Shown one piece after another: positions 1 through 5,324 of a DNA stretch of 10,690 nt. Both the position numbers and the translations under genes were made by a program. Each line of letters begins with the position of its first letter. Position 1 is the stretch's first letter. The notes beneath the pieces are model-generated. The model ran no database searches. It was not told where the DNA came from and saw nothing but the letters and a program-made list of their open reading frames with translations. The stretch lies in the NCBI GenBank assembly GCA_015521275.1, contig WAOJ01000093.1, positions 1-10,690 of the forward strand, in the 5' to 3' direction. The DNA comes from Desulfurococcales archaeon (GTDB taxonomy: Archaea; Thermoproteota; Thermoprotei_A; Sulfolobales; Ignicoccaceae).

Positions 1-73
1 GATTTGAACCCACGCAGGCCTACGCCATCGGGTCCTGAGCCCGACCCCTTTGGCCAGGCTCGGGCACCCCGGC
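1..73 (-). tRNA. tRNA-Leu (anticodon CAG), 3' end cut by window edge
   Basis: Read on the minus strand from 73, the sequence folds as a class II tRNA. It has an acceptor strand GCCGGGG, TG at positions 8-9, a D arm, an anticodon stem-loop TCGGG-CTCAGGA-CCCGA giving anticodon CAG, a long variable arm (TGGCGTAGGCCTGCG), and a T arm starting GTGGG-TTCAAAT. The window ends one base after the T loop, so the 3' T-stem strand, the 3' acceptor strand and any CCA are outside. The long variable arm plus CAG identify leucine, decoding CUG. No intron is seen in the anticodon loop. A TATA box lies about 30 bases upstream. Confidence 0.95.
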
Positions 74-97
74 TCCGCCGGACGGTTCACTAAGTAG

Positions 98-109
98 CTT
101 ATAAATTTA
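98..109. promoter_or_regulatory. TATA box for tRNA-Leu, possibly used in both directions
   Basis: CTTATAAATTTA on the plus strand reads TAAATTTATAAG on the minus strand. Its centre is about 30 bases upstream of the tRNA-Leu 5' end, right for an archaeal TBP site. The element is nearly symmetrical, so it could also fire rightward. However, a second TATA-like sequence, GCTTAAATG at 122-130, is better placed for the AOR gene. Assignment is by position and sequence only. Confidence 0.5.
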
Positions 110-185
110 GGTGACTCAGATGCTTAAATGATGACGAATAGGATAAAATGTTGTATATGCCGTACAATGAGTGAGTGATGACCTT

Positions 186-2036
186 ATGGAGTTTCGCGCC
201 CTCAGAGTTGACCTAAGTGGTATGAAGTTCAAAGAAGACATCATAGACGAAAAGACTATCAGAAGGTTCCTCGGCGGTAGGGGTCTTGGGGCGTACCTCG
301 CCCTTAAGGAAATACCCAAGGACGCTAACCCCCTAGGCCCGGAGAACAAGCTCTACATCTTGAGTGGCCCCGTGACAGGGACTGCCGAAGGGTTTGAAGC
401 TGGAAGGACTCACTTCGTAGCCAAGTCTCCCCTCACCGGCCTTATAGGAGAAAGTAACATGGGCGGTCGTTTCGCCCCGTGGATGAGAAAGTCCGGTTAC
501 GACCTAATCATACTTGAAGGGAAGGCTCCGGAGCCCGTTTGGATAAGCGTAGTTAACGGCGAGCCCGAGTTTCACAGCGCCAAGGAATTATGGGGAAGGG
601 GTACTCACTACACAGAGAAGAAGATCAGGGAGGCTATGAAGAGTCCCAAGGAGGGTGCAGTAATCGCAATAGGTCCGGCAGGAGAGAATTTCGTAAAGTT
701 TGCATCCATAATTCATGCCGGCGGTAGGGCGGCGGGAAGGACTGGATTAGGCGCGGTCATGGGTTCCAAAAATGTAAAAGCGATCTTTGTGAAGGGTGAT
801 AGAGAGATCCCCATAGCTGATAAGGAAAGGTTCATGAAAGGCGTAAAACACCTCAAGGAGAAGATAGGTTCCCACCCGGTCCGCGACTCATTGAACAAGT
901 ACGGTACAGCCGTCCTCGTAAACATAATAAACCAAATAGGTGCACTACCCACCAAGAACTGGAGGAAAGGGACCTTCGAGAAAGCCGAAGAGATAAGCGG
1001 TGAGAGACTCGCCGAAAAGTACTTGGTCAAGACGAGGGGGTGCTGGGGATGTCAAATAGAATGCGGACGCTTAGTGAAGACTGAAAGCCCTCAGTGGGGC
1101 GTGCCTCCCGGATCCAAAGGACCCGAGTATGAGACCATATTCGCCTTAGGTTCTAACTTGGAGAACTCTAACTTGGAATCCATAATAAGGCTCAACCACA
1201 TCCTAAACGACCTAGGAATGGATACTATAAGCTTCGGAAATACGGTAGCAGTACTAATGGAGTTATTTGAGAGAATGAACGAGTTACCCGAAGATAAGAG
1301 GTTGGAACTGGAGAAGTTGTTAGACGGACTGAGACCAATATGGGGAGAGCCGTGGCCCGTGGTCGAGTTAGCATACAAGACAGCCATGAGAGATGGAATA
1401 GGCAACGTACTAGCAGAGGGCGCCGTCGCACTTGCTAAGAGTTTCGGTTGTGACTGTGTAGCCCATGCCAGAGGAATGGAGTTACCTGCTTATGATCCCA
1501 GGGCGATAAAGGCGATGGCCTTGGCTTACGCGACCGCCAACAGGGGAGGCTGTCACCTAAGGGCTTATGCTGTTAGCTTCGAAGTGTTGGGCATACCAGT
1601 AAAGACTGACCCCTTAGAGGTCAACACGGAAAAGGCTAAAATGGTGAAGGAGCAACAAGACTTCTTCGCCTCCATCGATAGCATGATAGTATGTAAATTC
1701 AATACCTTCATGACACCGAACCCGGAGGATTACGTCGACTTGTTAGCGGGAGCTACGGGTTGGGACATAACTGCCGAAGACATAATGGAGATTGGAGAAA
1801 GGATATACAACGTGGAGAGGCTATTCAACGTAAGGGAAGGGGATCCGGGAGATGACTTGAGCAAGAGGGTTAAGGAGGAGCCACTACCCGACGGTCCCGC
1901 CAAGGGTCACACTGCCAAGGAGGCATTAGAGAAGATGCTCCCCGCCTACTACGAGGCGCGTGGCTGGGAGAACGGAAAGCCTACAAAGGAGACCTTGAAG
2001 AGGTTGGGTCTCGAGGAGTTCATGTATATAATATAA
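186..2036 (+). CDS. aor: tungsten-dependent aldehyde:ferredoxin oxidoreductase (AOR family)
   Basis: Oxidises aldehydes to carboxylic acids with ferredoxin as acceptor, using a tungsten bis-pterin and one [4Fe-4S] cluster; probably cytoplasmic. The 616-residue length is near that of archaeal AORs, and similarity to Pyrococcus furiosus AOR, as I remember it, runs end to end. Visible marks (numbered from the ATG) are the N-terminal pterin-binding domain with KSPLTG, IGPAGEN and RAAGRTGLGAVMGSKN; cluster ligands C286-x2-C289-x3-C293 plus C503; and the active-site stretches GPEYE (E314) and NRGGCH (H457). The inter-subunit iron-site ligands of P. furiosus AOR appear to be lost: E332 aligns with Arg and H383 with Val. 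Start: ATG 186 gives the usual MEFRALRVDLSG opening and has GTGATGA 6-7 bases upstream; GTG 171 would add MSDDL but has no visible ribosome site. The aldehyde substrate cannot be told from sequence. No ferredoxin or pterin-synthesis gene is adjacent. Confidence 0.95.
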   Translation: MEFRALRVDLSGMKFKEDIIDEKTIRRFLGGRGLGAYLALKEIPKDANPLGPENKLYILSGPVTGTAEGFEAGRTHFVAKSPLTGLIGESNMGGRFAPWMRKSGYDLIILEGKAPEPVWISVVNGEPEFHSAKELWGRGTHYTEKKIREAMKSPKEGAVIAIGPAGENFVKFASIIHAGGRAAGRTGLGAVMGSKNVKAIFVKGDREIPIADKERFMKGVKHLKEKIGSHPVRDSLNKYGTAVLVNIINQIGALPTKNWRKGTFEKAEEISGERLAEKYLVKTRGCWGCQIECGRLVKTESPQWGVPPGSKGPEYETIFALGSNLENSNLESIIRLNHILNDLGMDTISFGNTVAVLMELFERMNELPEDKRLELEKLLDGLRPIWGEPWPVVELAYKTAMRDGIGNVLAEGAVALAKSFGCDCVAHARGMELPAYDPRAIKAMALAYATANRGGCHLRAYAVSFEVLGIPVKTDPLEVNTEKAKMVKEQQDFFASIDSMIVCKFNTFMTPNPEDYVDLLAGATGWDITAEDIMEIGERIYNVERLFNVREGDPGDDLSKRVKEEPLPDGPAKGHTAKEALEKMLPAYYEARGWENGKPTKETLKRLGLEEFMYII

Positions 2037-2039
2037 TCG

Positions 2040-2048
2040 TTTTTTAAG
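2040..2048 (+). promoter_or_regulatory. T-run/TATA box between AOR and the zinc-ribbon gene
   Basis: TTTTTTAAG lies 3 bases after the AOR stop. It fits the crenarchaeal TATA consensus and its centre is about 39 bases before ATG 2083, predicting a leader of roughly 13 bases. The same six T residues are what archaeal RNA polymerase needs to terminate. One element may therefore end the AOR transcript and start the next. Confidence 0.5.
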
Positions 2049-2082
2049 CCCCCTTGTTACCCCTCGCGGGGGATCAGGGTAG

Positions 2083-2316
2083 ATGTCTTACGGAGGCGTC
2101 TATGGAGTAAACGCTCAAGGTCATAAGGGATGGACAACCGTAAGGTGTGCCATACATGCAAGATATGTTGACGTAAGCAAGGAGCCCGTCTACAAGTGCC
2201 CCAAGTGTACGCCGAAGTATAATGTCTACTTCTGTGCAGACGAATACAAGGAACTGGGCGGTAAGTGTCCTTATTGTCACAGCAAGCTGGTTCCCGTAAT
2301 CACGCCAGAGAGCTAA
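2083..2316 (+). CDS. small zinc-ribbon protein, function unknown
   Basis: A 77-residue protein of unknown function. The C-terminal half looks like a zinc ribbon: C39-x2-C42 and C62-x2-C65 separated by 19 residues, with a further C51 in the loop (VYFCADEYK) and H66 after the last cysteine. The N-terminal part adds C22-x2-H25 (RCAIH) in a GWTTVRC context. There is no signal peptide or membrane segment, so it is probably cytoplasmic. The ATG follows GGGGGAT and sits about 39 bases after a TATA box. It is the first gene of a compact unit: the 93-aa gene starts 13 bases after its stop, and pop5 follows. That neighbourhood makes an RNA- or ribosome-related role a guess only. The pattern of paired CxxC knuckles makes this a real gene rather than a chance reading frame. 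Confidence 0.8.
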   Translation: MSYGGVYGVNAQGHKGWTTVRCAIHARYVDVSKEPVYKCPKCTPKYNVYFCADEYKELGGKCPYCHSKLVPVITPES

Positions 2317-2329
2317 AAGGGACTGGCCT

Positions 2330-2611
2330 ATGAAAAGCTATGTATGTGGTTTTTGGAGAGTAATAATAATTGAAGGGAACGACTGTAATCTGGTCCTTAT
2401 AGATACATATTCCAAGGAAGTTGAAGGAAATAAAGTGATAGAAACTCCAGAGGTCAGCGTGTTACAAAGCAACGACGCTATAGGAATATCCGTAGGGAAC
2501 ATAAAAGAAACCATCTACGAAATGAGATGCGTAGACGAGCCAAATGTCGAGGAAGTGCTGAGCTACGTGAAGGAGAAATATGGTGTCCGTGAGGGGTGTA
2601 TAGAAGAGTGA
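2330..2611 (+). CDS. 93-aa protein of unknown function, cotranscribed with pop5
   Basis: I do not recognise this protein. It has 93 residues with alternating hydrophobic stretches (WRVIIIEG, NLVLIDTY, AIGISVGNI) that suggest several beta strands, then a C-terminal amphipathic helix (NVEEVLSYVKEKYG). Four cysteines (6, 19, 67, 89) are scattered with no metal-knuckle spacing. There is no membrane segment. It starts 13 bases after the zinc-ribbon gene, and its TGA stop overlaps the probable GTG start of pop5 (GTGA at 2608-2611), so translation of the two is probably coupled. Support for its reality comes from this packing and from the absence of any competing frame. In many archaea pop5 neighbours the gene for Rpp30, but this protein is far too short and shows no resemblance to it. 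Confidence 0.7.
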   Translation: MKSYVCGFWRVIIIEGNDCNLVLIDTYSKEVEGNKVIETPEVSVLQSNDAIGISVGNIKETIYEMRCVDEPNVEEVLSYVKEKYGVREGCIEE

Positions 2612-3060
2612 TATGTGAAGTACTTTGCTTCCTTTCTCTAGCCATCTCCTTCTACGCATTAAGTAAAAAGGAAGTTGAAATAAAAGTCGTTGATGTGAAG
2701 CTAAAAAAGGAGAGAAAGAAAGAAAGGAAACGCTACATCCTTATTCAAGTAATAGCGGAGGATCCTCAAAAGGTTAATGAGGTCTGCTTGGATAACTTTG
2801 TAAAAGAGGCAATCAAAGAGGTCTACGGTCTAGTAGGTCTAGCCCTATCGAAACCAAAGGTAGTGTACCTAGACCTAGCGACTAAGATGGCAATTGTGAG
2901 GACGACCCTAGAGGGAGTTAAGCCCCTTGCGTCGGCTCTTCTCAAAAAAGAGGTAGGGTGCGGGACTCGTCTACGCTTGGTCCCTTTGAGGGCCTTTGGT
3001 ACTTTCGCCAGCGCTCGAGAGAGGATACCCGAGTTCAACAAGAGCCTTGAACATCCTTAG
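2608..3060 (+). CDS. rnp2: RNase P protein subunit Pop5/Rpp14 (component 2), with extra N-terminal hydrophobic segment
   Basis: Protein subunit of archaeal RNase P, which pairs with Rpp30 to support the RNA catalyst that trims tRNA 5' leaders. Numbered from GTG 2608 (150 aa), the Pop5 domain covers about 41-140: KRYILIQVI opening strand, PKVVYLDLATKMAIVRTT central strands, and RLVPLRAFGTFASA matching the family's closing strand and GT turn. Before it lie a hydrophobic stretch (ICEVLCFLSLAISFYAL) and a basic linker (KLKKERKKERKR), which are unusual for this family. GTG 2596 is also open, but 2608 overlaps the upstream stop (GTGA) and has GAGGGG 11 bases upstream. The last 29 codons lie antisense to the winged-helix gene. 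Identity rests on recalled family motifs and length; Rpp30 is not in the window. Confidence 0.82.
   Translation: MICEVLCFLSLAISFYALSKKEVEIKVVDVKLKKERKKERKRYILIQVIAEDPQKVNEVCLDNFVKEAIKEVYGLVGLALSKPKVVYLDLATKMAIVRTTLEGVKPLASALLKKEVGCGTRLRLVPLRAFGTFASARERIPEFNKSLEHP
2944..2949 (-). terminator. candidate T6 terminator of the leftward operon
   Basis: On the minus strand CTCTTTTTTGAG lies about 22 bases beyond the TAG of the winged-helix gene (2971), inside the convergent pop5 gene. A T6 run just after the last gene of an operon fits archaeal terminators, but a Lys-Lys pair in pop5 could explain it by chance. Confidence 0.35.
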
Positions 3061-3333
3061 TAACTCCTCAACACGTTTCATTCCTTCGTATGTTATGTTC
3101 ACCACAACCCTTGAACCACTCGCTTGGGGCAAGACGCGTCTTATCGTAACGAGACCTTCTCTTTCCAGTTTCTCCAAATGTCCCCACGCGTTTCCAGGGC
3201 TTAGGCCAAGTTCTTTATACAACTCCTTAAACGTGACTTCACCTTTTGCAGCTAAGTACAACAGTATCGCTATTCGCGTGAAGTGCATTTTATTCCTAGC
3301 TATTTCCTTCAATATGTTCTTTTCCACTTCCAC
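2971..3333 (-). CDS. winged-helix DNA-binding transcriptional regulator (MarR/ArsR-like)
   Basis: A 120-residue predicted DNA-binding regulator. An N-terminal helix (EKNILKEIARN) leads into a winged helix: TRIAILLYLAAKGEVT, then the helix-turn-helix with recognition helix around 44-60 (LSPGNAWGHLEKLEREG), then the wing LVTIRRV...RVVVNITYEG, and a C-terminal helix (MKRVEELLRMFKALVE) of the kind that makes dimers. A polar tail of about 18 residues follows. GTG 3333 is preceded by GGAGG with nine bases between, which supports it over ATG 3288, although it overlaps the preceding membrane-protein gene by 38 bp. As the last gene of the operon it plausibly controls that operon; ligand and operator are unknown. 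Its final 30 codons, including the stop, overlap the 3' end of pop5 on the other strand. Confidence 0.85.
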   Translation of the reverse strand: MEVEKNILKEIARNKMHFTRIAILLYLAAKGEVTFKELYKELGLSPGNAWGHLEKLEREGLVTIRRVLPQASGSRVVVNITYEGMKRVEELLRMFKALVELGYPLSSAGESTKGPQRDQA

Positions 3334-3922
3334 ATTCCTCAGCCTCCGAGAGAATTGATATTGCCTCGAGAATTGCTGAAACTGTGTAGGACGCTGGCTC
3401 TGCGGCCAGCGCCCTAGGGAGGGGCAACGTTAGGGATATAAGAGTTAGGCTCAAGAGAGATACACCACTAACAAGTTCGTGCTCTAACTTGCTCTTACGG
3501 TAATGAATTATCTTTGCAAGTGAAACCATCAAGAAGGGTGCCGCGAGGACCAACTGAGGGGCATTCACTACATTGTAAACAAATAATATCAGTAGCAGCG
3601 CTATCGTAGTCACGAAGAGGTCCAGACTGAGCGCTTCGTCCCCTATAACGCGCGTATCAAGCGTGTACTTGAACGTCTTCTTAGCAGCTATACTAATCAA
3701 GTAGCCAGTCGTTAGCATCATAAGTAAGATTCCAAAAGTCGTCATCATTATTGATATATGTAGGAGTAGGTCAGAAAGAAAAAGTACGGCTATCGACGTT
3801 ACTGCACCGGATGCAGCCATCACCATTGACTTTATTGCGGATGCTATGAACTTCCTCCTACATAAAGATATTTCTTGAACTACCGCTAAGCTCCTAGCAA
3901 ACGAGGTTTCTTCATCACTCAT
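3296..3922 (-). CDS. multi-spanning membrane protein, function unknown
   Basis: A 208-residue hydrophobic protein I cannot assign to a family. After a polar N-terminus (about 30 residues) there are roughly five membrane spans near residues 33-53, 55-80, 101-120, 122-139 and 150-173. A charged loop (KKTFKYTLDTRVIGDE) lies between the second and third, and there is an acidic C-terminal tail. No transporter, peptidase or redox motif is visible. The start is firm: ATG 3922 overlaps the TGA of the upstream membrane-protein gene (ATGA at 3919-3922) and has GGAGG about ten bases upstream. It overlaps the regulator gene downstream by 38 bp. The coupled pair of membrane proteins followed by a regulator suggests that the two form one membrane complex; this is inference from gene order. 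Confidence 0.75.
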   Translation of the reverse strand: MSDEETSFARSLAVVQEISLCRRKFIASAIKSMVMAASGAVTSIAVLFLSDLLLHISIMMTTFGILLMMLTTGYLISIAAKKTFKYTLDTRVIGDEALSLDLFVTTIALLLILFVYNVVNAPQLVLAAPFLMVSLAKIIHYRKSKLEHELVSGVSLLSLTLISLTLPLPRALAAEPASYTVSAILEAISILSEAEECGSGKEHIEGNS

Positions 3923-4899
3923 GTCAGCAACCTCCTCAACGGCCCCATAGGTACTTCAAAATCTAGGAGTCTTATTGCCACTATTTCCATGGCGCTAAAT
4001 GTTCTTTCAATGAGCTTACTTCCTCCTCTTTCGAACGTACGGAAACGGGGAGCTATAAAAACGGAAAGCGTTACGCCCAAGGCATATGCAACTGACGTTA
4101 TAGGTTCGCCCAGCTTATTGGAAGCGACAGCATAGCCTAAGAACGGGGCTATTAGAACAACGCTATACCGGACGTCGCTCTTTGGTATGACCTGGTGTAT
4201 CCTTACTACGGTGTAAAGGGCTAACGCGATCAACAGAGCCAAGTAAATATATGCCGCTTCCTTGCCCAAATACTTGGCAAGTATCCTAGCTGTGATTGGC
4301 ATTTTGTTCACTTCGCCATTCAAAGCGTAGTTCTGAAGCAAGAGCCACTTGGGCATCAATATGTTTTTAATTGTGTTGGTTATTGCGTAGAACCATGCAA
4401 CCAAGACCACACCTAGTGCAACTATATTGTTAAGTGGCTCTAGTCTCCCTTTGAAAGATGAACGGGGCTTGAGGAGGTATCCTACAACAAACATTACTAT
4501 GGGCGCCACAATGACATAAGTCGAAACCGCTATTGACGCCAAGGCGGGCCACAAGGCTACGAAGCGCAGAAGACATCCTAAGGTTGTTTTACACCCTCTT
4601 CTAAACTCCACACGCGCTAGCTTCAGCTTTTTGATTACTCTTTGAAGGTAAAGCAATCGCTTTACGTCGCTAACCCACGATAGCAGTATAAAAGCCAATG
4701 AAACCAAGAACGCTACTATAAACGTTATGGGACCCATTATGGCTGCTATCCATAACAATATTATGCTCAGAAACAAGGTCAAGTTCTTATTCTTCCCCTT
4801 CTCTACCAACCCTTTCAAGGCAGCAATGTAAACGTAAGACAAAATCAATGCTACTGGTAACATCGATGTTGTCAACAGCTCTACGATCAGACCTATCAT
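3919..4899 (-). CDS. multi-spanning membrane protein, function unknown
   Basis: A 326-residue integral membrane protein with no family I recognise. Hydrophobic spans lie near residues 2-28, 39-56, 57-76, 112-142 (one or two), 156-178, 214-236, 244-262 and 266-284, so about eight in all. A basic amphipathic loop at 79-107 (KRLLYLQRVIKKLKLARVE) is probably cytoplasmic. The C-terminus after 285 is polar and Arg-rich. There is no nucleotide-binding or transport signature. ATG 4899 has no good ribosome site and no earlier in-frame start. It lies 23 bases after the candidate C/D box sRNA, so the sRNA sits in its 5' leader if the HEPN-like gene and this one share a transcript. Its TGA overlaps the ATG of the next membrane protein. 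Confidence 0.75.
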   Translation of the reverse strand: MIGLIVELLTTSMLPVALILSYVYIAALKGLVEKGKNKNLTLFLSIILLWIAAIMGPITFIVAFLVSLAFILLSWVSDVKRLLYLQRVIKKLKLARVEFRRGCKTTLGCLLRFVALWPALASIAVSTYVIVAPIVMFVVGYLLKPRSSFKGRLEPLNNIVALGVVLVAWFYAITNTIKNILMPKWLLLQNYALNGEVNKMPITARILAKYLGKEAAYIYLALLIALALYTVVRIHQVIPKSDVRYSVVLIAPFLGYAVASNKLGEPITSVAYALGVTLSVFIAPRFRTFERGGSKLIERTFSAMEIVAIRLLDFEVPMGPLRRLLT

Positions 4900-4921
4900 C
4901 CCTTCATGCCTAACTTTGGGA

Positions 4922-4981
4922 TCAGCTGCGGGTCTATTACATCATCGCCCTTAAGGGCTCAGCTCCCGGATTCAACATCAT
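4922..4981 (-). ncRNA. candidate C/D box sRNA with two guide regions
   Basis: On the minus strand the boxes come in the right order and spacing: C box ATGATGT (4981-4975), guide TGAATCCGGGAG (12 nt), D' box CTGA (4962-4959), spacer GCCCTTAAGGGCG, C' box ATGATGT (4945-4939), guide AATAGACCCGCAG (13 nt), D box CTGA (4925-4922). Both D boxes are perfect; both C boxes differ from RUGAUGA only in the last base. Known archaeal sRNAs of this class guide 2'-O-methylation of rRNA or tRNA at the base paired to the fifth guide nucleotide before the D box. That predicts Cm in CUCCCGGAUUCA and Gm in CUGCGGGUCUAUU. The C box includes the stop codon of the HEPN-like gene. No target is present in the window, and transcription is not shown. 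Confidence 0.68.
4947..4958. repeat. 12-nt perfect palindrome in the D'-C' spacer of the sRNA
   Basis: GCCCTTAAGGGC equals its own reverse complement. In RNA it could form a GCCC/GGGC stem with a UUAA loop, closing the internal D'/C' motif. As DNA it could also be an operator or a weak TATA (CTTAAG) for the gene starting at 4899. Confidence 0.5.
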
Positions 4982-5247
4982 ATCGACAAGCAGCGCCTTA
5001 CTTCCTCCATTAAGTCTAGGACTTGTTGTTCGGATACTAAGTCCTCCGGCGTCATGTTATCCTTGGGGAAGAGGTTCTCTAAGTACTCCTTGGGACAACA
5101 AGCTAAGGGAGCCTTATTCCCCTTGCACTTACATAAGTGTAAGGCATGGCACAGTAGCATTAATGCTTGGGCATATCTACCCATGTTGTTGAGTATCTCG
5201 GCGGTCCAAAAGAATTCCTCGGCGCTCTTGATCCATGGATCACTCAA
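4978..5247 (-). CDS. small HEPN-like, cysteine-rich protein
   Basis: An 89-residue helical protein whose first 40 residues read like a HEPN domain: WIKSAEEFFWTAEILNNMG, then RYAQALMLLCHALH, the two long helices of that fold. A TPR-like hairpin is the alternative. The RNase motif of active HEPN proteins (Arg-x4-6-His) is not present, so toxin activity is unlikely. Instead there is a cluster C33, C39, C41, C50, C51 with H34 and H37, which may bind metal. No nucleotidyltransferase partner is adjacent. The start is TTG 5247, supported by GGTGGTGAT six bases upstream, nearly the full complement of the 16S rRNA 3' end. It is divergent from argH and opens the leftward operon. Its TGA stop lies within the C box of the following sRNA. 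Confidence 0.65.
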   Translation of the reverse strand: MSDPWIKSAEEFFWTAEILNNMGRYAQALMLLCHALHLCKCKGNKAPLACCPKEYLENLFPKDNMTPEDLVSEQQVLDLMEEVRRCLSI

Positions 5248-5253
5248 TCTTTA

Positions 5254-5262
5254 ATCACCACC
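5254..5262 (-). promoter_or_regulatory. near-perfect ribosome binding site fixing a TTG start
   Basis: GGTGGTGAT on the minus strand matches the archaeal ideal GGAGGTGAT in eight of nine bases and ends six bases before TTG 5247. It is the reason for accepting a TTG start for the HEPN-like gene. Confidence 0.65.
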
Positions 5263-5277
5263 GTGGAGTATGTATAC

Positions 5278-5296
5278 CTTTATATTATTTTAATCA
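5278..5296. promoter_or_regulatory. AT-rich divergent promoter of the HEPN-like gene and argH
   Basis: The stretch from CTTTATATTATTTTAATC is almost pure A/T. CTTTATATTA is about 42 bases before argH ATG 5325. Read leftward, ATTAAAATAA is about 43 bases before TTG 5247, which leaves room for the ribosome site in the leader. The two TATA elements overlap or abut, so TBP binding in one direction may exclude the other. Confidence 0.45.
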
Positions 5297-5324
5297 ATTG
5301 TCCGAGGGCTGTGAGGGTAAAGGT

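Noticed and set aside
128..180. Two C-box-like sequences (ATGATGA at 128, GTGATGA at 174) upstream of and in the AOR start, suggesting another C/D sRNA
   Set aside because: No CTGA box at a fitting distance on the same strand; the second lies at the AOR start region and more likely acts in translation.
2996..3358. Rightward 120-codon frame over the winged-helix gene
   Set aside because: It is a mirror of the winged-helix gene, with no domain of its own and no ribosome site.
3735..3760. ATGATGA on the minus strand inside a membrane-protein gene as a C box
   Set aside because: No D or D' box follows; it encodes a Met-Met-Thr run in the protein.
4899..4907. Three-codon upstream frame (ATG AAG GGA TGA) overlapping the membrane-protein start as a leader peptide
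   Set aside because: It has no ribosome site of its own and is too short to be told from chance.
4978..5247. HEPN-like gene as a toxin of a HEPN/MNT pair
   Set aside because: The Arg-x4-6-His motif is absent and there is no nucleotidyltransferase gene beside it.
5235..5324. N-terminal extension of argH from ATG 5235
   Set aside because: It would overlap the divergent HEPN-like start and promoter, and the family start MYRSYALG falls at 5325.
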